This document shows positions 23,129-32,749 of a stretch of DNA of 64,000 bases, one piece after another. The stretch is from Microbacterium sp. EYE_78 (GTDB lineage Bacteria; Actinomycetota; Actinomycetes; Actinomycetales; Microbacteriaceae). Numbering within the stretch: the first letter of the stretch is position 1; every line of letters begins with the position of its first letter. Below the pieces are notes generated by a model. The model saw only the letters and a list, made by a program, of their open reading frames with translations. It made no database searches and was not told the origin of the DNA. Made by a program: the position numbers and the translations under genes. Location: contig NZ_JAHXMY010000002.1 of assembly GCF_023149035.1 (NCBI RefSeq), positions 930,001 to 994,000 of the forward strand, read 5' to 3'.

Positions 23129-23755
23129 TCAGACGACGACGCGTGCGGAGGCCGCCCGTCGGGTCGCCCTGCGAGCTGCCCAACGGTCGGACAGGCCCAT
23201 CGCGACGTGGACGCTCGGACCGATCAGGACCGCGAAGAGGACCGTCCCGAGGCCCGCGGTCCCGCCCAGCAACCACCCCACGACGAGCACCGAGCCTTCG
23301 ACGAGGAATCGGCAGAGCCAGATCGGCCAGCCGAATCTGGCGTGGAGCCCCGTCATCAGCCCGTCACGCGGCCCCGGGCCGAGATCGGTGCCGAGGTAGA
23401 CCCCCGAGCCGCCGGCGATCACCGCGATACCGAGGAGGAAGACGAGCACGCCCCAGAAGAAGCCCTCGACGGGCGGGATGACCGCGAGGGCTCCCTGCAT
23501 CACGGTGCCGACGACGAGGATGTTGGCGATGGTGCCGATCCCCGGGCGTTGGCGCAACGGGATCCATGCCAGCAGCACGAGGGCTCCGGTGATGACGACG
23601 ATCCACCCGATCCCGATGCCGGTCTGGGTCGACAGGCCCTCTGCCAGCACGGTCCAGGGGTCGAGCCCGACCCCCGCCTGCACCAGGAGGGCGCAACCGA
23701 CACCGAAGAGGGCGAGGCCGACGAGGAGGCGGAGCAGGCGAACGGTCATGTCCAC
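23129..23755 (-). CDS. YczE/YyaS/YitT family membrane protein
   Basis: A 208-residue integral membrane protein with about five hydrophobic helices (near residues 8-25, 45-65, 75-95, 100-122 and 160-190). The conserved DLGPGPRDGLMTGL segment is the family hallmark. Transport is suspected but the substrate is unknown. GTG 23755 has TAGGGT 6 nt upstream. It is divergent from a MocR-type regulator, a known recurrent pairing, which suggests that regulator controls it. Confidence 0.85.
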   Translation of the reverse strand: MDMTVRLLRLLVGLALFGVGCALLVQAGVGLDPWTVLAEGLSTQTGIGIGWIVVITGALVLLAWIPLRQRPGIGTIANILVVGTVMQGALAVIPPVEGFFWGVLVFLLGIAVIAGGSGVYLGTDLGPGPRDGLMTGLHARFGWPIWLCRFLVEGSVLVVGWLLGGTAGLGTVLFAVLIGPSVHVAMGLSDRWAARRATRRAASARVVV

Positions 23756-23761
23756 TATTTC

Positions 23762-23767
23762 ACCCTA
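23762..23767 (-). promoter_or_regulatory. -10 box of the yczE-like gene
   Basis: TAGGGT on minus, 6 nt before GTG 23755. Confidence 0.45.
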
Positions 23768-23771
23768 TGAT
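23766..23771 (+). promoter_or_regulatory. Candidate -10 box of the MocR gene
   Basis: TATGAT matches the TATAAT consensus at five of six positions and lies about 40 nt before ATG 23812. It overlaps the left arm of the inverted repeat at 23770-23794. Confidence 0.4.
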
Positions 23772-23794
23772 TGGACCTGACAGGACAGTCCAAT
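23770..23794. promoter_or_regulatory. Inverted-repeat operator between yczE and the MocR gene
   Basis: ATTGGAC (23770-23776) and GTCCAAT (23788-23794) form a perfect 7-bp inverted repeat with an 11-bp spacer. The position over the divergent promoters makes it a likely site for the MocR protein itself. Confidence 0.5.
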
Positions 23795-23811
23795 CCTCGA
23801 TCGGTGGCTCC

Positions 23812-25236
23812 ATGGACTCACGCATCAGCGCACGCGCGCTCTCCGTCTCGCTCGGCGGCTGGCGCACACGGAACCCGACGTACGAGGCCTTGGCAGACGG
23901 CATCCGCCTCCTCTGCCTCGACAACCGGCTCGCCGCGCACACCGCCCTCCCGGCTGAGCGCGAGCTGGCTGCGGCGCTGAGCCTGAGCCGGGCGACCGTC
24001 GCGGCCGCGTACCGCAGTCTTCGCGCGAGCGGCCACATCGAGAGCCTCCGGGGTTCGGGGAGCGTCACCCTCCCGCAACCGCCGCGGGGCACGAGCCGGA
24101 TCTTCGACGGCGGAGCGGGGATCGACCTCCAGCAGGCCAGCCCGGCGGCGTGGCCCGGCCTCGCCGGCGTCATCTCCGACGTCGCGGCGGATGCGGCATC
24201 CCTCGTCGGTCGGCCGGGGTTCGACATCGTCGGCAGTCTGGATCTCCGCGTCGCGCTCGCGGATCGGTACACCGCGCGCGGTCTGCCGACGGACCCGGAC
24301 GAGATCCTGGTGACCAACGGCGCCCAGCACGCCATCCACCTGGTCACGACCGCGCTGCTGACTCCTCGGAGCACCGCGCTGCTCGAGACGCCGACCTACC
24401 CGCACGCCGCGGAGGCGGTGCGGTCCACCGGGGCGCGGCCGACGGGCATCCCCGTGACGACCGACGCCGGTTGGGATCTCGATCGTGCTGTCCAGGCGTT
24501 CCGCCGGGCCCGTCCCGCCCTCGCCTACCTCATGCCCTGGTTCCAGAACCCGACCGGTCGCTCCATGACGCCCGGCGACGCCGTCACGATGCGTGCGGCC
24601 GCGGAACGCGCCGACGCGACCCTCGTGATCGACGAGACGACCGCAGACCTCTCCTTCTCCGGTGCCGCGCCCCACGAACTGGACTTCGGTCCGAGTGCGG
24701 TCCGCATCGGATCCCTCGGCAAATCCGTCTGGGGTGGCCTGCGGGTCGGATGGGTGCGCGCGGATCGGAACCTGGTGCGACGGCTCGTCGAACTGCGCCC
24801 GCGTCGCGACCTGGGCACCCCCGAGCTGGAGCAGGCGATCGCCGCACGATTGGTCCGGATGCTGCCGCTCATCCAGCCGCAGCGTGCGGAGCTGCTCCGG
24901 TCCGGCCATGATGCGACCGTCAGCGCCCTCGCCGAGGCGTTCCCCTCGTGGCGGGTCCCGAGCGTCGACGGCGGACTCTGCCTCTGGGTGGGTCTGGACG
25001 CGCCGCTCAGCGGCTCGCTGGTGCTGGCGGCACGCAGGCGTGGGGTGCTCCTCTCGTCGGGACCGAGATTCGGACTCGACGGGGGATATGACGGCTACCT
25101 GCGCATCCCTTTCACCGCCCCTCCGGAGGAGATCCGTCGGGCCGTGTCGGTGCTCGCCGCTCTCTGGCCCGATGTCGTCGCCGGGTCCGGTGCGGCGACC
25201 GCCGACGAGCGGGAGGCGACCGCGGCCATCGTCTGA
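23812..25236 (+). CDS. MocR-family PLP-dependent transcriptional regulator
   Basis: A 474-residue fusion of a GntR-type winged helix (about residues 15-85, with LPAERELAAALSLSRATVAAAYRSL) and a class I aminotransferase domain. The PLP lysine is K304 in GSLGKSVWGG, and NPTGRSM is conserved. Such proteins sense PLP or an amino compound. ATG 23812 (MDSRISARAL) is preferred because the operator and TATGAT lie before it; ATG 23767 remains possible. Likely targets are its own gene and the divergent yczE. The stop is one base from the stop of the next convergent gene. Confidence 0.88.
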   Translation: MDSRISARALSVSLGGWRTRNPTYEALADGIRLLCLDNRLAAHTALPAERELAAALSLSRATVAAAYRSLRASGHIESLRGSGSVTLPQPPRGTSRIFDGGAGIDLQQASPAAWPGLAGVISDVAADAASLVGRPGFDIVGSLDLRVALADRYTARGLPTDPDEILVTNGAQHAIHLVTTALLTPRSTALLETPTYPHAAEAVRSTGARPTGIPVTTDAGWDLDRAVQAFRRARPALAYLMPWFQNPTGRSMTPGDAVTMRAAAERADATLVIDETTADLSFSGAAPHELDFGPSAVRIGSLGKSVWGGLRVGWVRADRNLVRRLVELRPRRDLGTPELEQAIAARLVRMLPLIQPQRAELLRSGHDATVSALAEAFPSWRVPSVDGGLCLWVGLDAPLSGSLVLAARRRGVLLSSGPRFGLDGGYDGYLRIPFTAPPEEIRRAVSVLAALWPDVVAGSGAATADEREATAAIV

Positions 25237-25237
25237 A

Positions 25238-25483
25238 TCACCGGGAGTGGTGCAGCGCGGTGACGGCGTCGTCGACATCCCAGAAGGCGCCGACGTCGAC
25301 GAAGGCGCCCGTGGCGGCGTGGAAGCGTCGCGCGATGACCCGACGGACGCCGTCCACCTCGTGGTCGGCGACGTGGCCGATGACGCGCCCGCTCGGGTCG
25401 ACCACGCGATGGAGGTGCGCTGCGGCCTGGACGAGGCGGTACCCAGCGGCGACCGATCGCGCTGCTGCCGTATCCGTTCCCAC
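25238..25483 (-). CDS. Small conserved hypothetical protein
   Basis: An 81-residue protein starting at GTG 25483, which has AGGAGA at good spacing. It reads as an alternating strand/helix protein with PSGRVIGHVADHEVDGVRRV and RRFHAATGAFVDVG as its most regular segments. No domain is recognised. Support for it being real is the ribosome-binding site, a codon pattern like its neighbours and its exact fit after the MocR gene. A longer in-frame start at 25528 would add 15 low-complexity residues. Confidence 0.6.
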   Translation of the reverse strand: MGTDTAAARSVAAGYRLVQAAAHLHRVVDPSGRVIGHVADHEVDGVRRVIARRFHAATGAFVDVGAFWDVDDAVTALHHSR

Positions 25484-25613
25484 CCTGTCTCCTCTCCCTG
25501 CCGGCAGGGTACGCTCGGCCTCCGACACCCTCTCCGTCCGCCCGCACGGCGGAACAGCGGGGACACTCCACGCGTTGCACCGGATGACGAAGTGATGGAA
25601 AGGATGGTCTCGA

Positions 25614-26138
25614 ATGCAGACCTATGTACTCGCTGGTGGCTGCTTCTGGTGCCTCGACGCCGCCTACCGCGCGCTCGACGGTGTCGTCGAAGTGGAGTCC
25701 GGCTACGTCGGTGGCAGCGTCCCCGCACCCACCTACGAGCAGGTGTGCACGGGCACGACGGGTCACGCGGAAGCCGTCAAGGTGACCTTCGACGAAGAGG
25801 TGATCCCGGGGGACGTCATCCTCGACGCCTTCTTCACGATGCACGATCCGCGTCAGCTGAACCGCCAGGGCAACGATGTGGGCACGCAGTACCGGTCGGC
25901 GATGTTCCCCGCCGACGACGCCCAACGCGCCGATTTCGCCCGCGCGGCGGAGCGCGCCTCGGACTGGTGGGGCGGCGGGCTCGTGACGACGGTGGAGCCG
26001 CTCTCGGAGTGGTACCCGGCCGAGGACTACCACCAGGACTTCTTCGCGAAGAACCCCGGTCAGGGCTACTGCCTCGCGGTCGCCGTCCCCAAGGTCAACA
26101 AGGTTCGCGCACGGTTCGCGGAGTACGCCCGCGCCTGA
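25614..26138 (+). CDS. msrA: Peptide-methionine (S)-S-oxide reductase MsrA
   Basis: A 174-residue repair enzyme that reduces methionine-S-sulfoxide. The catalytic cysteine is C10 in GGCFWC, and ESGYVGG, DPRQLNRQGNDVGTQYRS and EDYHQDF are conserved. A further cysteine in GYCLAV near the C-terminus can act in recycling. A purine-rich AAAGGA lies before ATG 25614. Two strong hairpins follow the gene. Confidence 0.95.
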   Translation: MQTYVLAGGCFWCLDAAYRALDGVVEVESGYVGGSVPAPTYEQVCTGTTGHAEAVKVTFDEEVIPGDVILDAFFTMHDPRQLNRQGNDVGTQYRSAMFPADDAQRADFARAAERASDWWGGGLVTTVEPLSEWYPAEDYHQDFFAKNPGQGYCLAVAVPKVNKVRARFAEYARA

Positions 26139-26149
26139 GCCTCCTCCAC

Positions 26150-26197
26150 AACGGCTCGGCCCTCGATCGGGTTCCCCCGGTCGGGGGCCGAGCCGTT
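26150..26197. terminator. Strong hairpin after msrA
   Basis: A perfect 12-bp stem (26150-26161 with 26186-26197) closes a loop that contains a second C/G-run pairing option. It is the likely msrA terminator. Confidence 0.75.
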
Positions 26198-26229
26198 CAC
26201 GCGCCCGGGGGAGCCACGACGCTGGAGCA

Positions 26230-26264
26230 GCTCCGACTCCCGCCGGGCACGCGGGGGTCGGAGC
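26230..26264. terminator. Second strong hairpin upstream of the SSB gene
   Basis: A 14-bp stem (26230-26243 with 26251-26264, one T-G wobble) around a 7-nt loop. It stands 36 nt before the SSB start, so it is either a backup msrA terminator or a structure in the SSB leader. Confidence 0.5.
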
Positions 26265-26299
26265 ACGAGCTGACCTGTGCCCCGACGACTGGAGTCGAC

Positions 26300-26755
26300 A
26301 TGAAGGATCACATCACCGTGGTGGGCAACGTCGGAGCGGACCCCGAGTTCCGCCGTCTGCCGGACGGCACCCCCGTCTCATCGCTGCGCCTGGCCAGCAC
26401 CGAGCGCCGCTTCGATGCGAAGGCCGGCGCGTGGGTCGACGGCCCCACCAGCTGGTACCGCGTCTCGGTGTTCCGTACCCTCGGCGAACACGTCGCGGCC
26501 TCGGTTCGCAAGGGTCAGCGCGTCGTCGTCCACGGCACGCTGACGATCAAGCGATGGGAGGCGGGGGACAAGAGCGGCACGGATGCCGAGATCGATGCGG
26601 TCGCGGTGGGGCACGACCTCGCCTTCGGGACGACGGTCTTCACCCCGGAGGCGCGACCGAGGGTCGTGACCGTCGAGCGGGCGGAGGGGGAGCCGGCCGA
26701 GGATGCCTCCAGAGAGGACGAGTGGGCCGCGGAACCGGTCCCGACGCCGTTCTGA
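26300..26755 (+). CDS. Single-stranded DNA-binding protein paralogue
   Basis: A 151-residue SSB with one OB fold (residues 3-105: ITVVGNVGADPEFR, SWYRVSVFRTLGEHVAASVRKGQRVVVHG). The C-terminal tail ends EPVPTPF; the Pro-Phe tip is kept, but the acidic DDD/DDE stretch that recruits partner proteins is missing. This points to a secondary SSB rather than the replicative one usually encoded between rpsF and rpsR. ATG 26300 follows TGGAG. Confidence 0.88.
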   Translation: MKDHITVVGNVGADPEFRRLPDGTPVSSLRLASTERRFDAKAGAWVDGPTSWYRVSVFRTLGEHVAASVRKGQRVVVHGTLTIKRWEAGDKSGTDAEIDAVAVGHDLAFGTTVFTPEARPRVVTVERAEGEPAEDASREDEWAAEPVPTPF

Positions 26756-26795
26756 CGAACGCACGGCCCGGAGGCAATCCGAAGGTTGCAGCCCC

Positions 26796-26801
26796 TAGAC
26801 T
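26796..26801 (+). promoter_or_regulatory. -10 box of the lipoprotein gene
   Basis: TAGACT lies 7 nt before GTG 26809. Confidence 0.5.
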
Positions 26802-26808
26802 CGCGCCC

Positions 26809-27309
26809 GTGCGTCGACAGCAACCCCTCCGGGCCACCCGCCTCGTCGTCGTCGCGGTGGCGACGACGTTCACAATCGCCGTCGCCGGCTGCGCACCTGC
26901 CGGTGACCCGGCACCTGCTGCGAGCGCCACCGCGTCCGCAGCGACCCCCGCCGCGTCGGCGCCGGTTGCCTCTCCCACTCCCACCGCCACCGCGAGCGGC
27001 GCCGACGGGCGCCTGGCGGACTTCCGAGCCACCGTGCAGTCGGTGTGGGACGACTCCCGGTCGGTCGCCGGTCGCGACTACGTCGACGCGCTCATCGCCG
27101 CGGGATTCGCGAAGGACGACATGCAGGTGACCTTCGATGAGACCTCCGTCGGCGATCCCGCCGACAGCATCCAATTCGCCGTCCGCGTGGCGGACGACTG
27201 CCTCATCGGTCAGGTGGGTCCTTCGGTCAGTCGCCCGACGGCGCTCGTCATGCCCGGCCTGTCTGATGGCACGTGCCTGTTGGGGGAGACCCGGCCGATC
27301 GACTGGTGA
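26809..27309 (+). CDS. Lipoprotein with DUF6993-like domain
   Basis: A 166-residue secreted lipoprotein. Positive residues (RRQQPLRATR) lead into a hydrophobic stretch and the lipobox VAGC near residue 28. An Ala/Ser/Thr/Pro linker (about 30-65) joins a small folded domain with two cysteines (DDCLIGQV, DGTCLLGE) that could form a disulfide outside the cell. The domain resembles DUF6993. Function is unknown. The leaderless GTG start follows TAGACT by 7 nt. Confidence 0.75.
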   Translation: MRRQQPLRATRLVVVAVATTFTIAVAGCAPAGDPAPAASATASAATPAASAPVASPTPTATASGADGRLADFRATVQSVWDDSRSVAGRDYVDALIAAGFAKDDMQVTFDETSVGDPADSIQFAVRVADDCLIGQVGPSVSRPTALVMPGLSDGTCLLGETRPIDW

Positions 27310-27359
27310 GAACCGGCGACGCGACCGCCGACGTGTCGCCCGGCCCGAGGCGTCCCGCG

Positions 27360-27365
27360 TAGACT
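27360..27365 (+). promoter_or_regulatory. -10 box of ettA
   Basis: TAGACT lies 9 nt before ATG 27375, slightly farther than the other leaderless genes. Confidence 0.45.
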
Positions 27366-27374
27366 TGGGCCGTT

Positions 27375-29046
<1,672 letters not shown>

Positions 29047-29054
<8 letters not shown>

Positions 29055-29526
29055 GGTGCGGATCCGGGTCCCCATCCACCTGCGGTGGGGCGATCTGGAC
29101 GCGTACAACCATGTGAACAACGCCTCGATGCTCAAACTCCTCGAGGAAGCACGGGTGCGCGCGTTCTGGATCCCCGGCGCCACCGAGCGCGCGGTGCCGA
29201 CGGCCGTGATCGACGCCAGCCACGGGGCGGCGCAGCTGACCCTCATCGCCCGCCAGGAGATCGAGTACCTCGCGCCCGTCCCGTACCAGCGCGATCCGAT
29301 CGACGTGCAGATGTGGTTCGGCAAGATCGGCGGTTCGAGCGCCGAGGTCCACTACGAGGTCTTCAGCCCTGAGACCGTCGAGCCGCGGGTCCTCTACGCC
29401 CGAGCCTCGACGGTCATCGTCCAGGTCGACGCCGTCTCCGGGCGGCCGATCCGGCTGACCCCGGAGACCCGCGCCGCCTGGGAGCCCTACCTCGGAGACC
29501 CGCTCCCACCACTCGGGCGACGCTGA
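29047..29526 (+). CDS. Acyl-CoA thioesterase, 4HBT hotdog fold
   Basis: A 159-residue hotdog protein of the YbgC/FadM type. The catalytic-loop signature is RWGDLDAYNHVNNASML with Asp in the usual position, followed by IEYLAPVPYQRDPIDV. It hydrolyses acyl-CoA esters; chain length is unknown. The GTG start overlaps ettA by 8 nt, so the two are probably co-transcribed. Confidence 0.85.
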
Positions 29527-29554
29527 CCCGACGCCTCGGCCGGTGGCGCCCCCC

Positions 29555-30424
29555 TCAGTCCTGGGGAACGCGGATCATGATCTCCTGGGCGACGGATGCA
29601 ACGAGCTGCCCGTCCCGCGAGAAGATGCGGCCCGTCGCGAGGCCGCGACCGCCCTGGGCGCTGGGGGACTGCTGCACGTAGAGCAGCCAGTCGTCCACCC
29701 GCGCCGGCCGGTGCCACCACATCGCGTGGTCGAGGCTCGCCACCTTCAGCCCGGGCGTCGACCACGAAGCGCCGTGCGCGCGCAGCACCGACTCCTGGAT
29801 GGTGAGGTCGCTCATGTACGCCAGCGCAGCCCGATGCAGCCGGGCATCATCGGGCACTGCGCCGCGCGTGCGGACCCACACCGCCTGTCGGGGCACATGG
29901 GCGCCCTCGACGCTCGCGTAGATCGGAGCCTCGACGTGTCGTACATCGACGGGGCTCCTGTCGAAGTGCCGCCGACTCATCGGATGCAGCCCTTCGAGGA
30001 CCGCCTGATCCGAGAGCGTCTCGGGATCGGGGATGTCGTGCGGCATCTCGTCCTGGTGCTCGAGGCCGGCGGCATCCGTCTCGAACGAGGCGATCATGGA
30101 GAAGATCGGGACGCCGTCCTGGTATGCCTGGGTGCGCCGCGTCGAGAACGAGCGGCCGTCGTGGATCCGGTCGACCGAGAAGGTCATGCCGCGGGTCGAA
30201 TCGCCGGGCCGCAGGAAGTAGCCGTGCATCGAGTGCGCCGCACGGTCGTCGCCGACCGTCCGCTCCGCTGCGACGATCGCCTGCGCGAGGACCTGGCCGC
30301 CGAAGACGCGTCCGAGCGGCATCGACTGCGAGACGCCGGTGAAGATGTCCTCGGTCGTGCGCGCATCGCTCGAGGCGAGGTCGAGCACCGCGAGCAGCCC
30401 GTCGACGTGGCCGGCTTCACTCAC
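29555..30424 (-). CDS. tesB: Acyl-CoA thioesterase II (TesB)
   Basis: A 289-residue double-hotdog thioesterase. The N-terminal hotdog has RVFGGQVLAQAIVAAERTV and SMHGYFLRPGD; the C-terminal hotdog has SLDHAMWWHRPARVDDWLLY with the conserved Asp. It cleaves medium and long acyl-CoAs. GTG 30424 follows a GGAG. It is convergent with the other thioesterase 28 nt away and divergent from an unknown gene. Confidence 0.93.
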   Translation of the reverse strand: MSEAGHVDGLLAVLDLASSDARTTEDIFTGVSQSMPLGRVFGGQVLAQAIVAAERTVGDDRAAHSMHGYFLRPGDSTRGMTFSVDRIHDGRSFSTRRTQAYQDGVPIFSMIASFETDAAGLEHQDEMPHDIPDPETLSDQAVLEGLHPMSRRHFDRSPVDVRHVEAPIYASVEGAHVPRQAVWVRTRGAVPDDARLHRAALAYMSDLTIQESVLRAHGASWSTPGLKVASLDHAMWWHRPARVDDWLLYVQQSPSAQGGRGLATGRIFSRDGQLVASVAQEIMIRVPQD

Positions 30425-30465
30425 TGCACCACTCCGCTCCGGGGCGCGTCGAGCCGCCCGCTCGA

Positions 30466-30471
30466 TAGTCT
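30466..30471 (+). promoter_or_regulatory. -10 box of the gene at 30479
   Basis: TAGTCT lies 7 nt before ATG 30479. Confidence 0.45.
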
Positions 30472-30478
30472 AGGTGGG

Positions 30479-31156
30479 ATGGCTCCCCAGCTCGTGTTCC
30501 CCGATCCGCGCTCGGCGGCCGACCTCCTCACCTTCGCCTCGCGTGTTGTGCGCCTCGGGGACCCGATCGTCCGGCTGCGTGCCGCGCAGGGCACGATGGC
30601 GGTCTCAGCGGCACCGTTGTCGCCCCGCGGCTTCGGGGATGACACACCCACCGTGCTCGCGATGCGCTTCCTGCGGAGCGATCCGGACCTGTCCTGCGAT
30701 CTGGTCGTCGACGCGGGGACGCTTCGCGCCGATCCGGTCGGCGCCGACCGCATCATGCTGCCCGACAGCGGTGTGTCCGCGGCCTGGGCGGGCATCTCGC
30801 CGCCACGCTCGGGCTGGATGCCGGGGGCCGAGGTGCCGGAGGCCGCGCTCCGCGAGGTCGTCCGTCGTGGCGTCGCGGATGTCGCGGCCGCGCTGCCGGC
30901 CAGCCCGGGGGAGGACGTCGTCCGGACGGTCCGTTCGGCGGTCTGGGGCCGGCCGGAGGCGTCGCTGGACGGACTCATCGCTGGTGTGGCGTTCGCAGCC
31001 GATGCCCTCGGGTTCCTCACCGCCGACGGCGCGGGCGCGGCAGCCGTCCGGCGCAGCGGCACCTGGACCCGTGTCAGTCTGGAGCGCGGTCACGTGCTCG
31101 TGCGCGCCGGCAACCCGACCGGGTTGACCGCGGTCCGGACGACCGGCGGCCTCTGA
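30479..31156 (+). CDS. Hypothetical protein, no recognised domain
   Basis: A 225-residue soluble protein starting MAPQLVFPDPRSAADLLTFA. No signal peptide, membrane span or known motif is visible. It alternates short strands (VLAMRFLRSDP, LVVDAGTL) with alanine-rich helices, and has WAGISPPRSGWMPG in the middle. Evidence that it is a gene is the -10 box 7 nt upstream, a GC3-rich codon pattern like its neighbours and a stop placed 3 nt from the convergent globin stop. I cannot assign a function. Confidence 0.65.
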   Translation: MAPQLVFPDPRSAADLLTFASRVVRLGDPIVRLRAAQGTMAVSAAPLSPRGFGDDTPTVLAMRFLRSDPDLSCDLVVDAGTLRADPVGADRIMLPDSGVSAAWAGISPPRSGWMPGAEVPEAALREVVRRGVADVAAALPASPGEDVVRTVRSAVWGRPEASLDGLIAGVAFAADALGFLTADGAGAAAVRRSGTWTRVSLERGHVLVRAGNPTGLTAVRTTGGL

Positions 31157-31159
31157 CCC

Positions 31160-31609
31160 TCAGCGCTCCGGGTGCAGCGGCAGCGTCGACCCCGCGGCGC
31201 CGCCCCGGGCGGGACCGATCCCCGTCGGCTCGAAGGTGTTGACCATGGCGTGCGCGGCCCGCTGGAGGTAGTCCCACAGGGTGGCCTCGTGCAGCGGCGG
31301 GACGCCGGACTCGTCGACGGCGATCCGCATCGCCCGCAGCCACCGGTCGCGCGCGTCCGGGTTCACGTGGAACGGCATGTGCCGCATCCGCAGCCGTGGG
31401 TGACCTCGCCGCTCGCTGTAGGTCGTCGGGCCGCCCCAGTACTGTTCCAGGAAGAGCGTCAGCCGCTCCGCCGCGGGACCGAGGTCTTCCTCGGGGTACA
31501 TCGGCCGGAGCACGTCGTCCGACGCGACCTCACGATAGAAGACGTCCACCAGCCGGCGGAAGAAGTCGTGCCCGCCCACCTCGTCGTAGAAGCTCAGGGG
31601 CTCGCTCAC
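31160..31609 (-). CDS. Group II truncated hemoglobin (HbO-like)
   Basis: A 149-residue globin. FYDEVGGHDFFRRLVDVFYREV starts the 2-on-2 fold, and LEQYWGGPTTYSERRGHPRLRMRHMPFHV contains the Trp/Tyr-rich region and the proximal histidine RMRHMPF typical of trHbO. It binds heme and oxygen. GTG 31609 is chosen because it overlaps the mscS stop by 4 nt; the frame upstream is shadow. Confidence 0.88.
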   Translation of the reverse strand: MSEPLSFYDEVGGHDFFRRLVDVFYREVASDDVLRPMYPEEDLGPAAERLTLFLEQYWGGPTTYSERRGHPRLRMRHMPFHVNPDARDRWLRAMRIAVDESGVPPLHEATLWDYLQRAAHAMVNTFEPTGIGPARGGAAGSTLPLHPER

Positions 31610-32697
31610 GGCGTCCCCGTCCTCGGCGTCCCGCCGTCCGCGTCGGTCGGCCCCTCGTCGGCGGGCCGGGACTTCTTCTTCGGCCGCCACGTCAGCCGCG
31701 CCGCGGGACCTGCGACCGGTGCGACCGGCTGCGGCTTGGTCTTCGGCGGGTTCGCGCCTCGGATGCTCTGCACTGCCTCGGCGCCCTCGAGCTGCGGCGA
31801 CGTGAGCTGCGGCACCGCCACCCCGATCGCATCCAGGGCGCGCTTGATCCGCAGCCGGAGAGCTCGGGCGACGTCATCCTTCGCATTCGGCCGCGTCTTC
31901 AGCACGAGGCGCAGGACCAGCGTCTCGCCGTCGATCGACTCGAGGCCCCACAGCTCGGGCTTCTCCACGATCCGCGTGCGCCACTTCGGCTCGCGGACGA
32001 GGTCCTTCGCAGCGGTCAGCATCGCGTCCTCCGCCGCGTCGATGTCGGTGTCGACGGGGACGCCGACGTCGACGACCACCCGCGACCAGCCCTGCGACAT
32101 GTTCCCGATCCGGGTGATCTCGCCGTTGCGGACATACCAGAGGGTGCCGTTGACGTCGCGGACATGCGTCACGCGGACGCTGACGTACTCCACGATCCCC
32201 GTGGCCAGACCGAGGTCGACCACGTCGCCGATGCCGACCTGATCCTCCGCGACGATGAAGATGCCGTTCAGGACGTCCTTCACGATGTTCTGCGCACCGA
32301 AGCCGAGTCCCGCGCCGATGGCGGCGGACAGGAGGGCGAACGAGCCGAGGACGCCGGCGTTGATGATCGAGACGATCGTGAGGACGGTGACGATGACGAT
32401 CGCGACGTTGACGATGTTCGTGAGGATCGCCCCGAGCGTCCGGGTGCGCTGGACGACGCGGACCTGCGCCAGCGGCGACATGTCGATCGCACGGGTGTCC
32501 TCGGCGGCTGCCCGCGACTTCGCACCGGTGACGATGCGGTCGACCACGCGTGCGATGAGTCGCCGCATCAGCCACGAGAGGGCGAGCGCGATGACGACGG
32601 TGACGGCGACCCAGAGGATGTTCCAGCCTGCCTGCACCAGGAATGTCAGGAAGCCGTCGCGGATGGTCTGCCAGTCCAGCGGATCGTTCGAGTTCAT
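31606..32697 (-). CDS. mscS: Small-conductance mechanosensitive channel, MscS family
   Basis: A 363-residue inner-membrane channel. Hydrophobic helices lie near residues 18-40, 90-112 and 115-140; the pore-lining TM3 is glycine/alanine-rich (LLSAAIGAGLGFGAQNIVKDVLNG). The cytoplasmic beta domain follows (VGDVVDLGLATGIVEYVSVRVT). A 60-residue basic tail is lineage-specific. ATG 32697 has TAGAAT 7 nt upstream. It releases osmolytes on hypo-osmotic shock and is coupled to the globin gene. Confidence 0.9.
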   Translation of the reverse strand: MNSNDPLDWQTIRDGFLTFLVQAGWNILWVAVTVVIALALSWLMRRLIARVVDRIVTGAKSRAAAEDTRAIDMSPLAQVRVVQRTRTLGAILTNIVNVAIVIVTVLTIVSIINAGVLGSFALLSAAIGAGLGFGAQNIVKDVLNGIFIVAEDQVGIGDVVDLGLATGIVEYVSVRVTHVRDVNGTLWYVRNGEITRIGNMSQGWSRVVVDVGVPVDTDIDAAEDAMLTAAKDLVREPKWRTRIVEKPELWGLESIDGETLVLRLVLKTRPNAKDDVARALRLRIKRALDAIGVAVPQLTSPQLEGAEAVQSIRGANPPKTKPQPVAPVAGPAARLTWRPKKKSRPADEGPTDADGGTPRTGTP

Positions 32698-32704
32698 CGG
32701 ATCG

Positions 32705-32710
32705 ATTCTA
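32705..32710 (-). promoter_or_regulatory. -10 box of mscS
   Basis: TAGAAT on minus, 7 nt before ATG 32697. Confidence 0.5.
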
Positions 32711-32721
32711 CCGAGACGGAT

Positions 32722-32745
32722 GCCGCGGCCCTGGGTGTCCGCGGC
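32722..32745 (-). terminator. Hairpin after the response regulator gene
   Basis: GCCGCGG (32722-32728) and CCGCGGC (32739-32745) form a 7-bp stem with a 10-nt loop, 4 nt beyond the response-regulator stop. Confidence 0.5.
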
Positions 32746-32749
32746 GGCG

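Noticed and set aside
23767..23811. The longer MocR start at ATG 23767
   Set aside because: The 15 extra residues are not family-like and would put the operator and TATGAT box inside coding sequence. It cannot be fully excluded.
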